DNA of 64,000 nt from contig NZ_CP009048.1 of the NCBI RefSeq assembly GCF_000746525.1, positions 1,791,501 to 1,855,500 of the forward strand, given 5' to 3'. Made by a program: the position numbers and the translations under genes. Under the pieces are notes generated by a model that made no database searches, was not told where the DNA came from, and saw nothing but the letters and a program-made list of their open reading frames with translations. Below, in pieces: positions 56,691-63,130 of this stretch. This DNA is from Pseudomonas alkylphenolica (lineage in GTDB: Bacteria; Pseudomonadota; Gammaproteobacteria; Pseudomonadales; Pseudomonadaceae). Each line of letters starts with the position of its first letter. The first letter of the stretch is position 1.

Positions 56691-56783
56691 GCGTCGCGTC
56701 TCCTCGCTCTTTTGCAAGCCCGCTGGGCGGCAGATTGATGTGTTGTTGTCGGCGACCGTGCCGGACGCGGTTAGAAATGCGCT

Positions 56784-57245
56784 TCATGCAGCGACCTTCT
56801 GCTGTCGCCAGGCACCGACGGCCTCGAGCACTGCAGCGGCCTGAGCCTCTTCAAGCGTCAGGTCTGCGGGAATAGCGATCCAGCCGGAAGCCACGACATG
56901 CTGGGGATTGCACTGAGCGCGCAGGTCCGTGTAGGTGGCCTCGATTACGTCGGTGAGGTGCGACGCCAGATAATTGCCCTGGGGCGCCACCTCGACGGAC
57001 TTGCAGTACTGCTCGCCGCTGGTGCCAACGCACATCACGCTCAGGTAGATGGTCCAGCGGTGAGGGATATCGCACACCGCGTCGACGATCTGGCGGCTCC
57101 GGATGCGGCTGCAATTCTTCCAGTTGACCAGGCACTGCTGGCCGCTTGGGTCGATGTTCACCACTGCCACATGGTTGGTACCCAGCAGTGCCCGGCAGGC
57201 ACGCTCGATCCGGGCTCGCATGTTGTGCGGTTTGCGCTTGCTCAT
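56784..57245 (-). CDS. Conserved phage hypothetical protein
   Basis: A 153-residue basic protein with several Cys (FKCxxC-like at CRALLGT and NWKNC) and a C-terminal helix. Its start overlaps the stop of the next gene in the block. Function unknown. Confidence 0.6.
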   Translation of the reverse strand: MSKRKPHNMRARIERACRALLGTNHVAVVNIDPSGQQCLVNWKNCSRIRSRQIVDAVCDIPHRWTIYLSVMCVGTSGEQYCKSVEVAPQGNYLASHLTDVIEATYTDLRAQCNPQHVVASGWIAIPADLTLEEAQAAAVLEAVGAWRQQKVAA

Positions 57246-57475
57246 AGATCCTCCGCGAGCTTCCGCAGGACGGCGCGCTCTGCAGTGCTTGGCCGGCGGC
57301 GCCGACGCTTCAGGATGGTTTCGGGGTCGACCTTCGCGGATCGTGCTGGCAGGGGAGTGCGCTGGTAACCAGCAACCTCAGTGGCTTGGCCACCGGCGGC
57401 GAAGAACTTGTCGATGTCCGCGTTCAGCTGCTCAAGCACCTGGATGCGCGGGTCTGGGATGGGGTCGCCGATCAT
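57242..57475 (-). CDS. Phage hypothetical protein
   Basis: A 77-residue protein with an Arg-rich stretch (ILKRRRRRPSTAERAVLRKL), suggesting nucleic-acid contact. ATGA-type overlaps occur on both sides (57242-57245, 57472-57475). Function unknown. Confidence 0.6.
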   Translation of the reverse strand: MIGDPIPDPRIQVLEQLNADIDKFFAAGGQATEVAGYQRTPLPARSAKVDPETILKRRRRRPSTAERAVLRKLAEDL

Positions 57476-57741
57476 TGCCGCCCGACCAGCTTGCGCGTTG
57501 CAGCTGCCTCCATCGCGTCGACGAACTGTTGAGCAGCCAGATAGCTACCGCAAAACCCGCAAGTCTTGCCGGTCTTCCTATCGATGATGTGCCACATATT
57601 GCCTTTGTTGACGGCCTGGAAGCGCGGCGCCGATGCCGGAGCGGATAGCCCGATCTTGGCGTAGAAGTCGGCCGTGGCGAGAGTGGCGCGGGCGCGCAGA
57701 TCGGCCAGGCCATCCCGGCGAGCTTGGATAGCTGAGTGCAT
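57472..57741 (-). CDS. Phage hypothetical protein with Cys pair
   Basis: An 89-residue protein starting at the ATG at 57741, which has GAGGAC upstream; an open frame to 57861 lacks a site. It contains a CGFCG motif in GKTCGFCGSY, which could hold a metal ion. Function unknown. Confidence 0.6.
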   Translation of the reverse strand: MHSAIQARRDGLADLRARATLATADFYAKIGLSAPASAPRFQAVNKGNMWHIIDRKTGKTCGFCGSYLAAQQFVDAMEAAATRKLVGRQ

Positions 57742-57763
57742 ATTGAAGTCCTCGGGGCAGGGG

Positions 57764-58147
57764 TCAGGCGTGCAGGTCGAACGATTCGGCCTTGCGGATG
57801 ATTCGGACCTGGGCAATACGTCGCTCAGGTACACGGCGGTCGCGACGCATAGGGTCGGCATCGCCCATGACGGCGTGCATAGCCATCAATCCGGCCAGGA
57901 CGATACACAGCGGGCTGATGATCTGCCGCTTCATGGCTTCGGCGACCAGTGCAGCCCGGCGGGGCGCGTCGAGTTTGAACATGGCTGCCGATAGTCGCTT
58001 TTCGACAGTGCCCGGGGCGATCCCGAGCAGCTTGGCGATTTCCTTCGCGGTCATGCCTTGGGCGACCGCGAGAACGCATTGCAGCTCACGGGGTGCGAGA
58101 CCGAGGCCGAGGCGGCCTATCCATGAGCCCTCAGTGATCGTTTCCAT
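57764..58147 (-). CDS. LuxR/GerE-type helix-turn-helix phage protein
   Basis: A 127-residue protein with the ATG at 58147 and GAGGATTAATC upstream. The HTH unit APRELQCVLAVAQGMTAKEIAKLLGIAPGTVEKRLSAAMFKL is of the LuxR/GerE type. The C terminus has a hydrophobic segment (IISPLCIVLAGLMAMHAVMG) that may attach it to the membrane. It is the first gene of the leftward block, which suggests control of that block. No receiver domain is present. Confidence 0.72.
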   Translation of the reverse strand: METITEGSWIGRLGLGLAPRELQCVLAVAQGMTAKEIAKLLGIAPGTVEKRLSAAMFKLDAPRRAALVAEAMKRQIISPLCIVLAGLMAMHAVMGDADPMRRDRRVPERRIAQVRIIRKAESFDLHA

Positions 58148-58163
58148 GATTAATCCTCGGGGT

Positions 58164-58238
58164 GGCTGCATTGGTCGTGACACTCGCTGCCGTTGCCTCC
58201 CGGACCAGGGGAGGGCGAGCGTCACGACCGATGCAGCC
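58164..58238. other. Long imperfect hairpin in the leader
   Basis: Two 24-nt arms (58164-58187, 58215-58238), with two mismatches, enclose a 27-nt loop that itself can pair (CCTCCC/GGGAGG). On the minus strand this RNA lies just upstream of the first leftward gene. Confidence 0.7.
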
Positions 58239-58554
58239 TGGTGATGGGGAGTACCAGGTGATCGGGCTGGAGTCCTATGGCAAATCCAGCAATGCCCCAA
58301 CTTCGTCTCAAGTTGGCAGAAGTGATGCAGGGGGCCGCTTGTGCGGTGTGTACTCGTCCGCATCCCAAAGCGCCCGGGAGGCCAGGCGCTTCAGTGATGC
58401 TTTCTTCTCTCCGACCGCGACCCTGGTCCGCCGGATAACTAATTTCGCGCTTTACGCTGCACGCCTGGGTCAGTTGCCAACCCTCTGAACAGTTGAGGCC
58501 TGTCCATCGCTGCCTTTGTTGCTGGCCGGTGGTGATCCGGCGACGAGACAAATC

Positions 58555-58592
58555 TACAAGCAAATATTGTAATCATGCAAGCTTGAATTGTA
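58555..58592. promoter_or_regulatory. Left operators OL1 and OL2
   Basis: Two sites of the form T(A/G)CAA-N7-TTGTA: TACAA-GCAAATA-TTGTA (58555-58571) and TGCAA-GCTTGAA-TTGTA (58576-58592). They overlap the predicted PL promoter. The same form occurs at the right operators, so the S24 repressor is the probable ligand. Confidence 0.75.
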
Positions 58593-58593
58593 A
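58566..58593 (-). promoter_or_regulatory. Predicted leftward promoter PL
   Basis: On the minus strand a -35 TTACAA (58588-58593) and a -10 TACAAT (58566-58571) are spaced 16 nt. Both overlap OL1 or OL2, so repressor binding would block it. Confidence 0.65.
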
Positions 58594-58634
58594 TTTTTCT
58601 CACGGGTATCCCTCTGAAATTGCAATTGGGGGCG

Positions 58635-58660
58635 GAAAAAAGCCCGCGAATCGCGGGCTT
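58635..58660 (-). terminator. Rho-independent terminator of the repressor gene
   Basis: Stem GCCCGCG-ATT-CGCGGGC (58642-58658) followed by TTTTTT on the minus strand, 16 nt beyond the repressor stop. Confidence 0.9.
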
Positions 58661-58675
58661 AGGCTGATTTCTGGA

Positions 58676-59398
58676 TCAAGAGAAAATTGTAGATGCCTGA
58701 AAAACTCGACCGATGATGTTCACTGCCGACACGTCAGCCACCTCATCTTCGTACTCATCCCGGTTGAACGACCTGATCCTAAGCTTCCCTCCGGCCAGCC
58801 GGTAGAGGATTTTCACCCTCAACATTTCTTCGTAGAAGATGCCGTACATCTTGCCGTCAACAACGGTAGTGGCGCCTGTATCAACGGCAACAGTAGAGCC
58901 GTCAGCAAGTAGCGGCTCCATGCTGTTGCCCTTCACGGGCATGCAAATGACGTTACTTGGCTGTACGCCTAAACGCATGAGGGTGTACTTACCAAATCGC
59001 AACTTTGCTCGGCTGTGACTATCGACACTAAAGCGTCCCGAGCCGGCAGATAGCTCTACTTCCTTTAGAAACGGCACTTCAATCTCATCTTCATCAAGAG
59101 GGGTGCTGTCATCCCACATGCTGATCGGGCGCATGTCCGGATGCGTCAGCTTTGCCGGGTCGGTTTCGCTCTCGCAGGGCTGGCTTCCTGGCGGTTGCCC
59201 AGGGCCTACCAGTAGCTCTTGAACAGAAACCCCCAGAATTTTTGACAGTTCAGTGAGCCTGTTGCCCCGAGGGCTTGCTTTACCAGACTCCCAGCCTTGT
59301 ACAGCCTGAGGGGATACCCCTATGGCTCTGGCCAGCTCGGATTGATTCAAGCCTTTCTTTTCGCGGGCTTGCGCGATTCTTTGAGGAAGAGTGCTCAT
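58676..59398 (-). CDS. LexA-like prophage repressor (CI type)
   Basis: A 240-residue repressor. The N-terminal helix-turn-helix is LNQSELARAIGVSPQAVQGWESGKASP. The C-terminal S24 domain has Ser159 (VKGNSMEP) and Lys196 (RVKILYR), with a likely cleavage site Ala-Gly at 118-119, so RecA-dependent induction is expected. It starts at the ATG at 59398, where no ribosome site is seen; a -10 TATATT (59405-59410) lies 6 nt upstream, so the mRNA is probably leaderless, as with lambda cI. Confidence 0.92.
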   Translation of the reverse strand: MSTLPQRIAQAREKKGLNQSELARAIGVSPQAVQGWESGKASPRGNRLTELSKILGVSVQELLVGPGQPPGSQPCESETDPAKLTHPDMRPISMWDDSTPLDEDEIEVPFLKEVELSAGSGRFSVDSHSRAKLRFGKYTLMRLGVQPSNVICMPVKGNSMEPLLADGSTVAVDTGATTVVDGKMYGIFYEEMLRVKILYRLAGGKLRIRSFNRDEYEDEVADVSAVNIIGRVFQASTIFS

Positions 59399-59404
59399 GC
59401 GCCA

Positions 59405-59410
59405 AATATA
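59405..59410 (-). promoter_or_regulatory. Repressor promoter -10 (PRM-like)
   Basis: TATATT on the minus strand, 6 nt before the repressor ATG, with no good -35. The first right operator (59409-59425) covers it. A weak promoter near OR is typical of PRM. Confidence 0.55.
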
Positions 59411-59483
59411 CAACCTGTTGTTGTAGGTATCACTGCAATATGTGCTTGTAGATTTAAAGCTGCACTTGTAATCTCTGCTTGTA
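59409..59483. promoter_or_regulatory. Right operators OR (four sites)
   Basis: Four sites fit T-A/G-CAA-N7-TTGTA in full or in part: TACAA-CCTGTTG-TTGTA (59409-59425), TGCAA-TATGTGC-TTGTA (59434-59450), TTAAA-GCTGCAC-TTGTA (59454-59470, weaker) and TGTAA-TCTCTGC-TTGTA (59467-59483, weaker). The spacing between centres is 25, 20 and 13 bp. Confidence 0.7.
59446..59474 (+). promoter_or_regulatory. Predicted rightward promoter PR
   Basis: -35 TTGTAG (59446-59451) and -10 TAATCT (59469-59474), spaced 17 nt, overlapping the right operators and leading to the Cro-like gene. Confidence 0.65.
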
Positions 59484-59503
59484 AAAACCAGCAGAGACCC
59501 ATC

Positions 59504-59716
59504 ATGACTACCAGCGCAATCATCGAGGCATGCACAAAGGCCGGAGGGCAGTCGGCGCTCTCGCGGGCCATTGGGTGCACGCCCCAGGCAGTTCAGCGCA
59601 TGTGTGCAACTGGGCGAGTCCCAGCTGAGCGCGTCCTTCAAATCGAGAAGGTAACGGGGGTGTCGAGGCATAAATTGCGGCCCGACCTCTATCCGAACGG
59701 CATCGAAGTCGCCTGA
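59504..59716 (+). CDS. Cro/YdaS-type regulator
   Basis: A 70-residue protein with a helix-turn-helix typical of the YdaS/Cro family: AGGQSALSRAIGCTPQAVQRM, then PAERVLQIEKVTGVSRHKLRPDLYP. Divergent from the repressor, it probably competes for the same operators and sets lytic development. The ATG at 59504 begins just after the weak sites; the frame upstream to 59297 is antisense to the repressor. Confidence 0.85.
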   Translation: MTTSAIIEACTKAGGQSALSRAIGCTPQAVQRMCATGRVPAERVLQIEKVTGVSRHKLRPDLYPNGIEVA

Positions 59717-59809
59717 TTCTGGAGCGAATTATCCAGCTCCTGGCCTTGCGCCAGTAGTGGGACCGTCCTGCTGTTCATCCGTCCAGTACCTGAATCGCAG
59801 GCATAAAAA

Positions 59810-59830
59810 AACCGGGTGGCAGCCCGGCTT
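59810..59830 (-). terminator. Intrinsic terminator between cro and next gene
   Basis: Stem CCGGG/CCCGG (59812-59816, 59823-59827) with a 6-nt loop. The T-run is on the minus strand. On the + strand it may give partial termination (attenuation). Confidence 0.55.
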
Positions 59831-59857
59831 CTTCAACAGCAGTAAACGAGGTTGATT

Positions 59858-60046
59858 ATGCACTCAGCAATGGATGCTAGCAACACCGCAGCAAGCGCAC
59901 CAAGCCACCAGAAAGCCTTTCACCAGTCCGCCGCACTCCATGCCGCGCAAATGATTCGCCTCCAGTACGCAGCCTCCTCGAAGTCCGCACTCCGTCGTGA
60001 GTGCGTCGAGCACCTGCGGGCATCGCTGTGCGGAGGTGGCGTGTGA
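59858..60046 (+). CDS. Small phage protein in CII position
   Basis: A 62-residue Ala- and Ser-rich protein with GAGG upstream of the ATG at 59858. Its stop overlaps the next start (GTGTGA), so the two are coupled. It occupies the place of cII but shows no helix-turn-helix. Function unknown. Confidence 0.6.
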   Translation: MHSAMDASNTAASAPSHQKAFHQSAALHAAQMIRLQYAASSKSALRRECVEHLRASLCGGGV

Positions 60047-60834
60047 GCACCGTCACCCCAATCCAACCGAGAAGCGGATTCACCCGAATGGACAACGACC
60101 TGTACGAGGCCCTGATCGGGGCTGAGTTGTCAGGCCGCGAGCTTCGTGTCGCCCTGGCAATCCACCGCCAAACCGCTGGCTACAACATGGAGAGCGCCTG
60201 CATCGCGGCCTCGTACATCGCCCAGATGTCCGGAATCCGTCGCGAGGACGTGTCCCGCGCAATCTCCGAGCTGCTTCGCCAGGGCGTTATTAACCGTGAA
60301 GGCGGTAGCCGCAGCCCGATCGGCTTTGCCCCGGTCGGTGAGTGGAAGATCGACAAGAAAAACACTCATCCGAACAAGCCAAAAGGAGCGCCACAGTGTG
60401 GCGTTTCCAGCACGTCCAATGTGGCGTTCCTGCCACACAATAAAGAAAGAAATACAAATACTACTCCTGACGGAGTAGTCGCCGACGCCGAGCGTCAACC
60501 AGTCGAGCCGAAAGCTACTCGCCAGAAGCTCACGGTGGATGCGTGCCCGTACCAGGCCATTGTCGACCTGTACCACCAAGCGCTCCCTGAATTGCCAGCA
60601 GTGGCAATCCTCAATCCAGGCCGCAAGCGCACCCTGCAGTCCCGGTGGCGAGAAAGCGACGTGCATCGCGACCTCGGTTTCTGGGCCGATTACTTCTTCC
60701 AGGTGAAAACTTCGGACTTCCTGATGGGGCGAGTACCGGGCCGCAATGGCTCGAAAGCCTTCCGGGCGACCTTCGACTGGCTGATCGCTCCATCCAACTT
60801 CGTCAAAGTGGTGGAGGGAAACTACCATGCGTGA
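60043..60834 (+). CDS. Phage replication protein O-like
   Basis: A 263-residue protein. The GTG at 60043 has GGAGG upstream. The N-terminal half has the lambda-O-like DNA-binding domain (FTRMDNDLYEALIGAELSGR, VALAIHRQTAGYN, ISELLRQGVINREG). The C-terminal part is unlike O and may contact the helicase. It would bind the phage origin, possibly inside its own gene, and load the DnaB-type helicase of the next gene. Overlaps the helicase gene by 8 nt. Confidence 0.85.
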   Translation: MSTVTPIQPRSGFTRMDNDLYEALIGAELSGRELRVALAIHRQTAGYNMESACIAASYIAQMSGIRREDVSRAISELLRQGVINREGGSRSPIGFAPVGEWKIDKKNTHPNKPKGAPQCGVSSTSNVAFLPHNKERNTNTTPDGVVADAERQPVEPKATRQKLTVDACPYQAIVDLYHQALPELPAVAILNPGRKRTLQSRWRESDVHRDLGFWADYFFQVKTSDFLMGRVPGRNGSKAFRATFDWLIAPSNFVKVVEGNYHA

Positions 60835-62206
60835 TCCGTACAGCCTCGATGCTGAGCACGGCCTGCTGGGCGCGATGATGATTCGCCCCGAGCTGATCGA
60901 CACCCTGAGCGACGATCTCTCTCCTGAGTCGTTCTACTTCGCCGAGAACGCCGAAGTGTTCCGCGGGATCATGGCTGTTCGAGCCAACGGCAAGGCCGTG
61001 GACTTCCTGACGGTTGGCGAGCAGATCGGCAGCCTGCCGAATGGTGATCGGGCCTTGGCTTACTGCGCCGAGATCGTGAACAACACGCCGAGCGTGGCCA
61101 ATGCCAAGACCTACGCCGGCATTGTCCGGGAAAGGGCAATTGAGCGGGCCCTGTACAGTCTGGGCGAGCACGCCATGGAGATTGCCCAAGGCGCCGAGGA
61201 TGTCCAGGCGAAAATTGCCGCCGTGCAGGCTGCAGCAATGGCCATCGACTGCGGCGACGGTGACGACGACATCGTCAAAGTCGGGGATGTACTGGTCGAT
61301 CAGTTGGAAGTCTGGCAGGACCGCCACGATCGCCACGCCCGAGGTGAAACGCTCATCGGACTATCGACGGGCCTGAAAGACCTGGACGAGAAACTGGGCG
61401 GCCTGCAGCCCGATCACCTGTACATCGTTGCCGGGCGCCCCGCAATGGGTAAGACCACGCTTGGCATGGGCTTTATCGTCGATGCGGCCGTGCGTCAAAG
61501 CAAGTCGTCGCTCGTTATCAGCCTGGAGATGAATAAGGGCCAACTGCTGGATCGTGCCGTGGCTTCAGAGGGTCGCATCCCTCTCACGCTGGTGAAAAAT
61601 GGAACCGCCTGCCAGAGCCACGGCGCCGAGCTTGCTGCTGCAGCCGGGCTCCTGCGTAGCGCTCCGCTCTACATCGCCGACCGTGCCGGGTCGACGATTG
61701 GCCGCATCCGCTCGCTGGCTCGTCGCCACAAGATGCGCTACGGCCTGGACCTCCTGATGATCGACTACTTGCAGCTGGTCGAAGGGGATGGAGGCAACCG
61801 AACCGAGGAAGTCAGCAGCATCAGCCGCGGTTGCAAGCTGCTCGCCAAGGAGTTGGGCATTCCGGTGGTGTTGCTCAGCCAGTTGTCCCGCAAGTGCGAA
61901 GAGCGCCCCAACAAGCGTCCAGTGCCGTCTGATCTGCGCGAATCCGGGGCCATCGAGCAAGACGCCGACGTGATCCTGTTCGTGTACCGCGACGAGGTTT
62001 ATCACGAAAACACCGAAGCCAAGGGCATTGCCGAAATCATCATTGGCAAGGGTCGCGATATCGAAATGGGCACCGTTCGTGCTGCCTTCCTCGGCCAGTA
62101 CAACCGTTTTGAAAACCTTGCTGCTGGGTGGGCGCCAACGCCAGTCGAGCAGCCCGAAAAGGTAACGCCGCTGTCTCGCCGCTATGCAAACAAGGACCGC
62201 TTCTGA
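60827..62206 (+). CDS. DnaB-like replicative helicase
   Basis: A 459-residue protein. The N-terminal DnaB domain (about 1-110) is followed by a RecA-like helicase domain. Walker A is GRPAMGKTT (203-211), Walker B region LLMIDYLQLV, then LLSQLSRKCEERPNKRPVPSDLRESG and EQDADVILFVYRD. It unwinds DNA at the phage fork, replacing the need for host DnaB. The stop TGA overlaps the next ATG (TGATG). Confidence 0.93.
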   Translation: MRDPYSLDAEHGLLGAMMIRPELIDTLSDDLSPESFYFAENAEVFRGIMAVRANGKAVDFLTVGEQIGSLPNGDRALAYCAEIVNNTPSVANAKTYAGIVRERAIERALYSLGEHAMEIAQGAEDVQAKIAAVQAAAMAIDCGDGDDDIVKVGDVLVDQLEVWQDRHDRHARGETLIGLSTGLKDLDEKLGGLQPDHLYIVAGRPAMGKTTLGMGFIVDAAVRQSKSSLVISLEMNKGQLLDRAVASEGRIPLTLVKNGTACQSHGAELAAAAGLLRSAPLYIADRAGSTIGRIRSLARRHKMRYGLDLLMIDYLQLVEGDGGNRTEEVSSISRGCKLLAKELGIPVVLLSQLSRKCEERPNKRPVPSDLRESGAIEQDADVILFVYRDEVYHENTEAKGIAEIIIGKGRDIEMGTVRAAFLGQYNRFENLAAGWAPTPVEQPEKVTPLSRRYANKDRF

Positions 62207-62409
62207 TGGCCGATCCGATGCTGATGCCGCCCGACCTCAGTGAGTACCACTGGGCCCTATACGCCTGCGGTCACTTGCTCGACCTCACCAATAAGCCACA
62301 GCCACCCGTTGGCCTGTACCGCGACGAAGAGTCGGCGCGCATCCACGGTGTGCGCATGTGGCCAGCCACTTTCACCGTTGTTGACCTCCACAAGGACGAC
62401 CGCCCATGA
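62206..62409 (+). CDS. Small phage protein after dnaB
   Basis: A 67-residue protein starting at the ATG at 62206, coupled to the helicase by TGATG. It is Pro- and Tyr-rich with no family I recognise. It overlaps the YbcO-type nuclease start by ATGA. Confidence 0.6.
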   Translation: MADPMLMPPDLSEYHWALYACGHLLDLTNKPQPPVGLYRDEESARIHGVRMWPATFTVVDLHKDDRP

Positions 62410-62705
62410 GACAGACCAAGTTGACCAAGGCCGCGCGCGGTCGGGAGTGCCAGGTGCGCATCCCGGGCGTTTGCAACGGCAACCCTGAAACCACCGTGCT
62501 GGCTCACTACCGAATGTCCGGCACCTGCGGCGTCGGCATGAAGCCGAACGACCTGCAGGGCGCCTGGGCGTGCAGCGCCTGCCATGACGCCTGTGACGGC
62601 CGCAGCCAGTTGATCAGCCGCGCCGAAGCCCGCCAGCACCACGCCGAGGGCGTGATGCGCACCCAGGCCAAGCTGATGAGCGAGGGAGTGGTTGCCGCAT
62701 GCTGA
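62406..62705 (+). CDS. YbcO-type nuclease (DUF1364)
   Basis: A 99-residue protein that closely matches the DUF1364/YbcO pattern: K-A-A-R-G-R-E-C-Q-V-R-I-P-G-V-C-N-G-N-P-E-T, LAHYRM, GVGMKP, AWACSACHD and CDGR. YbcO of the DLP12 prophage is a small zinc-containing DNase. It probably helps recombination or resolves DNA during phage replication. Confidence 0.88.
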   Translation: MRQTKLTKAARGRECQVRIPGVCNGNPETTVLAHYRMSGTCGVGMKPNDLQGAWACSACHDACDGRSQLISRAEARQHHAEGVMRTQAKLMSEGVVAAC

Positions 62706-63130
62706 AAGCCAAGCCCCGTGTTTTTGCCGCGAAGAAGACCCGCGCCAAGCCAATCGACCGTGAAGGCCTGGAGCAGGCCGCCCTGATGACCGAGATTGCG
62801 CTGCGCTATCCGGCTGCAGCCAAACTGATCTACCACGTCCCGAACGGTGGCCACCGGCACAAGCTGGTGGCGATCAAGCTGAAAGAGCAGGGCGTGAAAG
62901 CCGGTGTTCCTGACTTGGTGCTGCCGATGGCGCGTGGTGGTCACTTCGGCCTCTACATCGAGTTCAAGGCTAAGCCTCCGTTCGACGCCGCCGTATCACC
63001 GAGCCAGGACGCCTACATTCAGGCGCTGCTCGATCAGGGTTATCTGGCGATCGTCTGCCGTGGCGCCATCGATGCGCTGGAGGCGATTCGCGCTTACTTG
63101 CTGCAGCCGCAGACCGAGGTGGTCGCATGA
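62699..63130 (+). CDS. VRR-NUC domain nuclease
   Basis: A 143-residue VRR-NUC protein. The motifs are YHVPNGGHRHKLVAIKLKEQG, GVPDLVLP and YIEFKAK, which hold the D...E-x-K nuclease core. Such phage proteins act as structure-specific nucleases (Holliday-junction-like). It overlaps the YbcO gene by 7 nt and the recombinase gene by ATGA. Confidence 0.85.
   Translation: MLKAKPRVFAAKKTRAKPIDREGLEQAALMTEIALRYPAAAKLIYHVPNGGHRHKLVAIKLKEQGVKAGVPDLVLPMARGGHFGLYIEFKAKPPFDAAVSPSQDAYIQALLDQGYLAIVCRGAIDALEAIRAYLLQPQTEVVA

Larger units (their letters stand above)
58148..58634 (-). other. Long leader of the leftward operon
   Basis: About 400 nt between the predicted PL promoter and the first leftward gene with no convincing protein. 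It holds a large 24-bp hairpin (58164-58238), a palindrome CCAACTT-CGTCTC-AAGTTGG (58297-58316), and a stem AGCGCC/GGCGCT near 58350. Such structure resembles an antitermination or regulatory leader, but no nut-like site could be named. Confidence 0.5.

Noticed and set aside
58162-58488. Open frame of 108 codons in the leader of the leftward operon
   Set aside because: It starts within the hairpin arm, has no ribosome site, and no domain; the region looks structural rather than coding.
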